Shown: piece after piece, positions 57,438 to 64,000 of the stretch | Position numbering within the stretch: the first letter of the stretch is position 1 | Layout: each line of letters begins with the position of its first letter | Assembly (NCBI GenBank): GCA_910574455.1 | Contig: CAJSYZ010000005.1 | Span: forward strand, 806,001 to 870,000 | DNA: 64,000 bases | Reading direction: 5' to 3' | DNA from: Trichaptum fuscoviolaceum | Taxonomy: Eukaryota; Basidiomycota; Agaricomycetes; Hymenochaetales; Trichaptaceae | The notes under the pieces: model-generated | The model's input: the letters and a program-made list of their open reading frames with translations, nothing else | What the model was told of the DNA's origin: nothing | Database searches by the model: none | Program-made: the position numbers and the translations under genes

Positions 57438-60400
57438 TCATTGTCTAGTTTCGTACAATGTTTCGTGCATGTGCATGTCAGCAAATCTGTTAACGTAGAA
57501 TCTATCGTAAAAGTCCAGGGATTCCTCAGGTGTCAATGACTTCGGAGGAGATTCGTCACCCTTCGGGACCCCAAGGAGGTGAGCTAAACGAAAGATGTCC
57601 CCTATATCTATCACAGACAGCTTCGGAGCCTTGCAGTCACGGTGATAGTGATGTCTGCCACTGTCATTCACTCCGGGACAGCGTCCGACACAGGCGGTAG
57701 AGCTCTCCAACTCATATGCTGGTTCAACTATCCACATTCTTGTTTTCGGGTCGGGCGATTCTCCAACACGCTTGAAAAACTGGACGAGAGCGCATTCCTG
57801 ACGTTCCACTTTAACGGTGAATGAGAAAAAAAGTATAACCCTGGCAACTCTCATTCCTGCGAACCCCTGTTTGCGGGAACCACCTCGGACAAGAACTGCA
57901 TCTCGTCGAGGTTTTCCGCGCCAAGAGGGACTGGACCTGATCACCTCCCTCATTGCTTGTTCTATAGGGATCGATTCACCACGATACGCAAAGAACGCGG
58001 TGGCTGAATGGAAAATTGAAAAGTCATTGCTAATATCCAGTTTATAGTGTTCAAATCCGTTGTAGTTTAATTTGGCTTGCCTGCTACTACTAGTAGTAGC
58101 AGAACACTTTGAGTTGGTGTTACAACTTTCGTACTTGTTGAATAAGTGTTTCTTGATGAGTTGTCGGAGTTGTCGAAGTTCTGGATAGCCTTCTATTGCC
58201 GCGAGAGCATCGAGCTGTTTAGGGTACACTTTACTGGACTCTGCAAGGATAACAATAAACAAGTTGGATTTGCAGCACCAAAAGGATGTTTCACTAACGT
58301 TTTTTTGAAGCCATTAACGTAAAGCTCAAAGGGTCATTCTTGCCACCCAAGCGGAGCTGGCGTTCAGCATTTCCTACGCCATGAACCGCACCACGCTGTG
58401 GCTCATCTATTAAACTTTCGGAATCGTCCAAATCTGCAATTTCGTTGAGCTCTTGAATACCCACAATGGCATCGAAGAAGTCATCTGTATCATCAGCTTC
58501 ACCTACTACTAATACGTCACGTTGTTGCATCTGCTCTCCCCCACTGGCATCAGGGTCCCTCTCAGCGTCATCCGACTCTGACTCTGACGACATATTCTTG
58601 CGCAAAACATCTCGCAAAGCTCTCCACGAAGCCTCGGCTAACGTATCATCCAGCATTCCACGCCTTTTGAAGTCTGCCCTTGATGCAATAAGTTTACTGA
58701 GTCGTTGGTTTGCTGTGATCATCTGACCCAAGGGATCATTTTTGTTTGAGCGTCGCCATGTTTCCTTGACCGCGTAAATGTGCTTATTCTCTGTGATCGA
58801 TGAACATAGTCCACTCGGTGCAGCGAACAGAGGAATCATTGTAGGATAGTGGACCATGGCATGCTGTCGTGGTAGTGAGAAGTTGTCCCGGATACCCATA
58901 GCTATGAATATTTGCCGATATTGATGAAAGCAATCCAGAGAGGCTTTGATCTGATCAAGTGTTGAGGCTGTAATCGTGTACCGACGCACAAGATAACAGA
59001 AGTCGAGAAATGCACTCAATGCATGAATTATATCATCCTGCACAATGCCCACAATAGCCGGAAGATACACCTAAGCGGTTTACATCGACTACTATCAGCA
59101 AACGACCGCCTCGAACAAGAAGGAAAAATCACATACTTTCATAAGTGCCTTTGAATCATTGCCTGTCCATTGCTTGAAGCCTCGGCCTTCGGGGAATCTA
59201 CGTAGTCCAGGAAAAGGAGCAGCGACTCTGATTCTACGCGGAGGTCAGCGATAGTATTCATATTATACAAATTGTTTGAGAATGGCACCTTTTATCCACA
59301 ATATCCAGCTCTGTTGTGGTCAAGCTCTGGCATATCCACTCGACAAGATGATCCTTGAAAACACCTTTGATGATTTGGTGCAATAGGTCCGGAGAAATGA
59401 GATCGCATATATCTGCGCGCGGAAAGTCATTGGTGAAGGGCTACGGGAAAACATAGTTCTTAGAAGCGCATCCAATGGAGAATTTGGAGCACATACCACG
59501 ATATCTTGGTGGAACCCATACTCTTTGCGAATTGTTGCTCTGGTTAAGTTGTTGTCATTTACCTGCTCTATCAATCGTTCGTGTAGCTCTTTTGTTCGAG
59601 GATTTGATGCAAACTCCGGATTATCTAGGTCCTTGTGGGGAGCTGTGCATCTATATAGCCACCGTAAGCCATTTCCTCAGACTCCTATGCGATTTTGGAA
59701 AGGATGGTACTTACTTGCAGCACCATCCAGTGCATATTGCGCATAGACTCACCTGTTCCGGATAATCGGCTATATACGAGCCGAGTCCGAGAACCGACCT
59801 ACGCAAGTGACCATCAGGGCACCGGAGAATGGTCTGTTCATTGTTTATGGACATGGCGGTCTTCAGTGAACTCAAGATTCTCGATATAGATGAATGAAAA
59901 ATTTGATGTCTAAAGCGACGGAAGTCATCTGACTTTTCGTACTGTCGCTCAGCTGCAAAAAAGCGTCAAAACACAATTGAATGGCTCAGTTTTTGACACA
60001 CACTCTTTGGTATTGCTAAAAATGCTACAAGCTGGACTGTATTCAACTTTTGGGACCGCCGGGCCTTGTTTGATACATTTCCTATTGAGAGATATAACGG
60101 ATAATATTCGTTGTTGCCAGTTCCAACGGAAACTGTTGTCTTGTCGCTCCCCAAGATCACCGGAACGAACATAGATCCATGGACTGCTTTATCTTCGGCG
60201 TAGATCTTATTCTAAGTCAAGGATAATCAGTATGTTTCCTGCGAGTTCATGAGTCATGACCTACAGCCTGTTCCCAAGCAAAATTTCCGGACATGTAATT
60301 TCTGAACACTCGTTCTTTGTCATTGATGTCATCAGATTCCTCCTTTGGCTGATATTCACGAAATGGGACATAGTCGAATTCGCCTTCTAAAGCCGTATTA

Positions 60401-61442
60401 TCCACCAAATTTCGGATCACTTCCAAGGGATCCCGATACCATACATCATATCCTTTCCTCTTCCATGACTCGGTGTTCTCGTCTGTCGCTTTTTGGCCAT
60501 TGTTGTCCGTGTAGAAGTTACTAAAGGATTTCCAAGGCACATCACCAACTCTCGTAGCGTCAATGACATTGTACAACTTTTGTGCGTCTCCATCGAGTAG
60601 CGTACTAGTGGGATCCAGATCTGAGTCATCGTCGGGCTTAGTTACGTCCAACTCAGAATATCCGCCAGATTTCGCGTTCTTCACAGACTGAATTCGCTGG
60701 TAAGCCTTCATGATTCCGAGAAGCTTTGTTATATTACCAGCAGACATTTGCTCATCGCGATAAAGAAAGTCTGCGAGCTCAAAATCTGCTCGGCACGAAT
60801 AGGGAGACCAGTCATTTGGTGCAGGTTCATTTCGCGGAACAGGTGGTTCGTCGTTTTCTAAGTTGTTTCCTTCCGCATCACACGGGGTGGCTGCACGATG
60901 TTTTTCATCAGAGTGCTATCAAACCGAGGACAATATACTTGGTGCGCACCATTCATATATCTGTGATACACCTTTAGGTCACCATCACTCTCCTCATGAT
61001 CTCCAACGTCGAAGTCCAAATCTTCAGAGGATGCACTACGGCCACTGTCACTTCCGGTGCCAGAATGGGACAGAGAATCAGGTCTGTCTAGGTCTTGAAG
61101 CAGCTCGTCTCGGCCTATACTGAGCATCGAGATATCCTGTGTAAGCATGGAAATATCGTAATCGTAGGAGTCAGGGCCGCTCTCAAAATGACCCTCTGTT
61201 GGAAGTTCGGACGACCTCGGTAGAGGTTGAGGAGTTGGAGCTCGTGTGGGTCGAATAGGTGAAGGATCATAGTAGTCGTGACCACAGGCAGTAGATCTTG
61301 CCACGGATGACATCGGATGAGCTGAATATTCATGTCTTGCTCTTCCAGATTGACTCTTGAACGTCCTACTACAGCTGGGCAAGGTGCATCGAATAGTTGG
61401 TGGAAAATGAAGGGGATCGTGCTTTTTCCGTGTCGCTGGCAT
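57438..61442 (-). CDS. Plavaka-type transposase, element 2, intact (1,180 aa)
   Basis: Nine exons keep frame: 61442-60950, 60890-60265, 60211-60004, 59952-59715, 59650-59497, 59440-59289, 59233-59137, 59070-58299, 58240-57438 (3,543 nt). The start (MPATRKKHDP) precedes a C2H2 finger (IRCTLPSCSRTFKSQSGRARH). The core has FELADFLYRDEQMSAG, VILGSDKT followed by GNNEYYPLYLSIGN (Plavaka hallmark, candidate catalytic Asp), RCPDGHLRRSVLGLGSYIA, RFPEGRGFKQWTGNDSKAL, FLDFCYLVRR and LPRQHAMVHYPT. It cuts and joins element ends in the nucleus, by analogy with CACTA-like transposases. Exon 9 contains a 22-bp perfect palindrome (58081-58102) encoding a Ser/Thr-rich insert absent from element 1. It is the best candidate source of transposase for both elements. 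Confidence 0.9.
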
Positions 61443-61676
61443 CAATGTAACCTTCAGTAGTACATGTCGATGATTGGGACTCACAGCTGAGTGCCAGCAG
61501 GCTGGCAGTGAGTGAACTTGAACCTGAGTTAAAATTAGTCATAGAGTAGTCACGGTAGTACTAGTAGTGGGCGTAAATTTTCAACTTGTCTAAGATAGAC
61601 GCCCCCGCCTCCCTGATCTTGAACTAGCACCTTCGATCCATCTTATTATCACCCAAGTCTCAAAACACTGCACAAA
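61443..61676. promoter_or_regulatory. Bidirectional promoter region, element 2
   Basis: 235 bp between divergent starts. GGGCGTAAATTTTC at 61569-61582 is conserved with element 1. Motif pieces (GTGCCAGCAGGCTGGCAGTG, GTAGTCACGGTAGTACTAG) occur on the transposase side. The coiled-coil leader AAACACTGCACAA is shared with element 1. Confidence 0.55.
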
Positions 61677-64000
61677 ATGTCAACTCGAAGACAGACGAGG
61701 GCTAAGAACAATAACCAGCACCCCGGAGCAGTAGTTGACCAACTCAGAACAAGACGAACAAAGGAGGAGATATTGCGGGAGAAGGAAGAAAAAGACAAAA
61801 GGAAAGTACAGCAGGCAGCGAGGCGGGATGAGGCATTGAAGGAGAAGGAGGAGAAGGAAAAACAGAAGGAAGAACGGGCAGCTTTCCGCAGAGCTGCGGC
61901 CCAGCAAGTCGCGGTCGCGAAAGAGAGGAAAAAACTCGCTGCGGAGCAGAAACGGGCAGCAAAAGAACAAGAGGCAGCTGACAAGGTACGAAAGAAGGTG
62001 ACTGCAGCAGAAAACCAAGAAGCAGCGATGCTAGAGACCGTAGAAATTGAAAACAATTTGTCGAAGGCTCTTGAGACACGCACCCAGATGGGCTCAACAG
62101 TGCCTAAACTCGCTGGAAAACGTGGATGTAGGAAGCCGAAGGGCGAAGCTAGTAGTAAGTCTTCAACCTCAGATCAGTAATTACATAGCTTTGAACTGGC
62201 GTAAGCAGGCTCGAAGAACGATGTTAAAGACGTGTCGGGTTGTGAAGTTGAATACAACGAAGACTTAGACATTGGTGAGTTATACTGCCTATACATTTTC
62301 AGATGTTTTCGAAGCTTGGAGGTTGACTACTTTGACTCACAATATGAAGTGGCGAGTACGGATGCGTCAAACAGAAAGCCTGCAAAAAAGGCTAGGAAAG
62401 AAGATCCCAAAGGTGAACTTCCATTTCGCACCCGTGTGCAGACCGCAAAGACGTCGAGATCTGCCGCCACTCCAAGCAACATTTTCTTTCACGCACCTGC
62501 CGGACAGAACGAGAGCCTTTCTGGTGAAGAAACGGATATAATAGACTCGCCCGCTACGTCAAAGCGGGACGACAAGACAAAGCGACCTGCCAGGGCGCTT
62601 CGCAACACAGATGAATCCACTTTCATTGGTGAAGAGGATGGAGGACTTGAGGTGGCTGGGATAGACTCGAGAGGGATCAATTTGTGAGTTTAAATTTGAA
62701 ATCTTGCAATGCGTACGGGATCAATTTCTGGAATGCACGATGTAATGGTAAGTGTGAAGCTTGATTTAGACTCAGCTAAAGCTCATAGTTTGATCCACTG
62801 GCAACTAGATTACTAATGTTCATGCTAAAGAAGCGGATCATGACGCTCCGACAACGGGATCAAATTTCCTTCTACCTACAACGATGACACTCTCGTCTTT
62901 GTTACCATATTATGAGCTTCGCTGACGCCAAGCTACACTAGACACAGCATCTCATTGCAAGACAATGAAAACTTAAGTCCTTGGGAGGATGAAGGAGAAA
63001 CAATAACCCTCGCAAGCTATCATGGTGTAAAGAATAGCTCAATCAGCGTGCAACAGACAGCACATTTTGTCGATTCGGACACAAATATTGTGAGTTGACG
63101 GAACATTAGAATGGCAGATGCAGTCTGAATACCTTGCTTGTAGGGCGAAAGCGATCCGAGGAGGCTGACAAGGCCGGCTCAAGCTAGTGTGAGTGTGACT
63201 TATTACTGTTCGATTCACGTCAGTTACCCCATGACCGTTTGATCATATCCCTTCGTTATTATTTTTCTGCCAACTGTCGTGTAATGAACAGGATGGAGGT
63301 AGCAGCAACTTGAACTCAAAGAAAAGGAAGTTGCTGCGCGACACTCTCTCTCGGGTCGCAGGTTTCAACGGTAAGCGACGTCATATCATTCCTACCTTTT
63401 CCAATCTACTAACCAATCCCTTTCCGTACTTGAGGATAAGAACAACGAGACAAAACCAGGTGGACAGGTGAGTGCCAGACAGTGAAGCACAGTGATCCTC
63501 ATGCTACATCCTTCCTTCATTGCTTGCTGAATTGATCTTTGGACAGGATGCAAACAAGAGAACTGCCAATTCGCAGCTCAGCGCACCGGTAAGTCCCATC
63601 TTAATCCAGTTTCTCTCGTTTCCCCCTGATTTATGGTTGTAAGGTGCATTCACTAGCCTTGGAACCCCGTATACAGGTATGTGTGGGCGTCGATGCACCG
63701 TAGGCTCACTTCCGCTGTAGCAACTGTTCGTTCCCTTCCTCACATCGGGTTGATCACTAATTTGTGCCTATAAATAGGACATCATAGTCACAAAAAAACA
63801 GAAAGAGAAAGTCGCCACCGGACATCGACTCCCAGGTTGATGTGGTAATTCTTCCACCTTCACGTGTAATGGATTCCTTCATGTTTATGTTTACTTACTT
63901 TACACCATCTCAATAGGCTAGTAAGAGTGTCAAGGTCAAGAAGTCATTGTTGACTGGCATGGACACACAGGTCGGTGCCACAGTAAGTGTCAATTCTTTG
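61677..64000 (+). CDS. Many-exon coiled-coil accessory protein, element 2 (3' part off window)
   Basis: Exon 1 is 61677-62154 (MSTRRQTRAK, then a Lys/Glu/Ala coiled coil). From 62210 a frame runs to about 62685 (LPFRTRVQ, SLSGEETDIIDSP, TKRPARALRNTDESTF). Small exons follow, e.g. about 62945-63090 (SPWEDEGETITLASYHG, QQTAHFVDSD) and 63291-63370 (SKKRKLLRDTLS), each followed by GTGAGT/GTAAGC-type donors, and further short ones to the window end. Exon order and sequences match element 1's gene, which supports a real protein with conserved small exons. The acidic C-terminal tail should lie beyond 64000. Confidence 0.65.

Larger units (their letters stand above)
46499..64000 (-). mobile_element. 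Giant Plavaka-type DNA transposon, element 2 (left end in window, right end outside)
   Basis: It starts CATCAGGGAAACTACTTTC directly after AA. Unit A has the uninterrupted site GCCTGGAATCCG (34859-34870), so the predicted target duplication is AA. Gene order is the reverse of element 1: alpha-1,3-glucan synthase fragment, shared module, accessory gene, transposase (minus), coiled-coil gene (plus). More than 17.5 kb lies in the window. Its transposase is fully open, so it may be the autonomous partner. Confidence 0.88.

Overview
This window is nuclear DNA of a filamentous basidiomycete, most likely an Agaricomycete. The evidence is short introns (about 45-100 nt) with GTRNGT-type donors, an alpha-1,3-glucan synthase fragment, a group III (Nik1/Os-1-like) hybrid histidine kinase fragment, a MYND protein, and Plavaka-type (CACTA-like) transposases, which are common in that group. 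No rRNA, tRNA or CRISPR was seen. Everything was read by eye; no search was run.

Layout. A host segment of about 11.66 kb is present as a tandem direct duplication. Unit A covers the window start to 8889 and continues at 34232-37000. Unit B starts at 37001 and runs to 46498. Each unit holds a single-pass membrane protein gene with a beta-rich ectodomain (complete at 36483-37935, last exon only at 15-935). This is followed by about 7 kb of degenerate repeats, in which a core with three conserved hairpins recurs three times, then a 0.64-kb segment, then (seen only in unit A) a frameshifted MYND zinc-finger pseudogene.

Two giant DNA transposons sit at different places in the two units, and each unit carries the empty site of the other's insertion. 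Element 1 is complete, 8890-34229 (25,340 bp). It has inverted termini starting CATCAGGGAA and a TG/TG 2-bp target duplication; the empty site is at 45825-45826. Element 2 starts at 46499, lies in the opposite orientation, and leaves the window on the right; its empty site is at 34865-34866.

The elements are collinear. From one end each carries: (i) a many-exon coiled-coil gene divergent from (ii) the transposase; (iii) one gene (element 2) or two genes (element 1) of an unrecognised protein family; (iv) a module shared by both elements with an intact three-exon DEDD-type exonuclease-like gene and a decayed WD40 fragment; (v) a decayed host-gene fragment just inside the far terminus, a histidine kinase in element 1 and an alpha-1,3-glucan synthase in element 2. 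The element 2 transposase is open through nine exons (1,180 aa). The element 1 transposase has the same exon structure but a +1 frameshift in exon 8.

Most gene-free stretches inside both elements are filled with 11-bp interrupted palindromes, each made of a 5-bp half, one central G/C and the inverted half. At least six half-site types share this plan. They also occur inside coding exons and at the joints between modules. These arrays, the paired accessory genes and the shared exonuclease-like cargo are the best candidates here for something undescribed.
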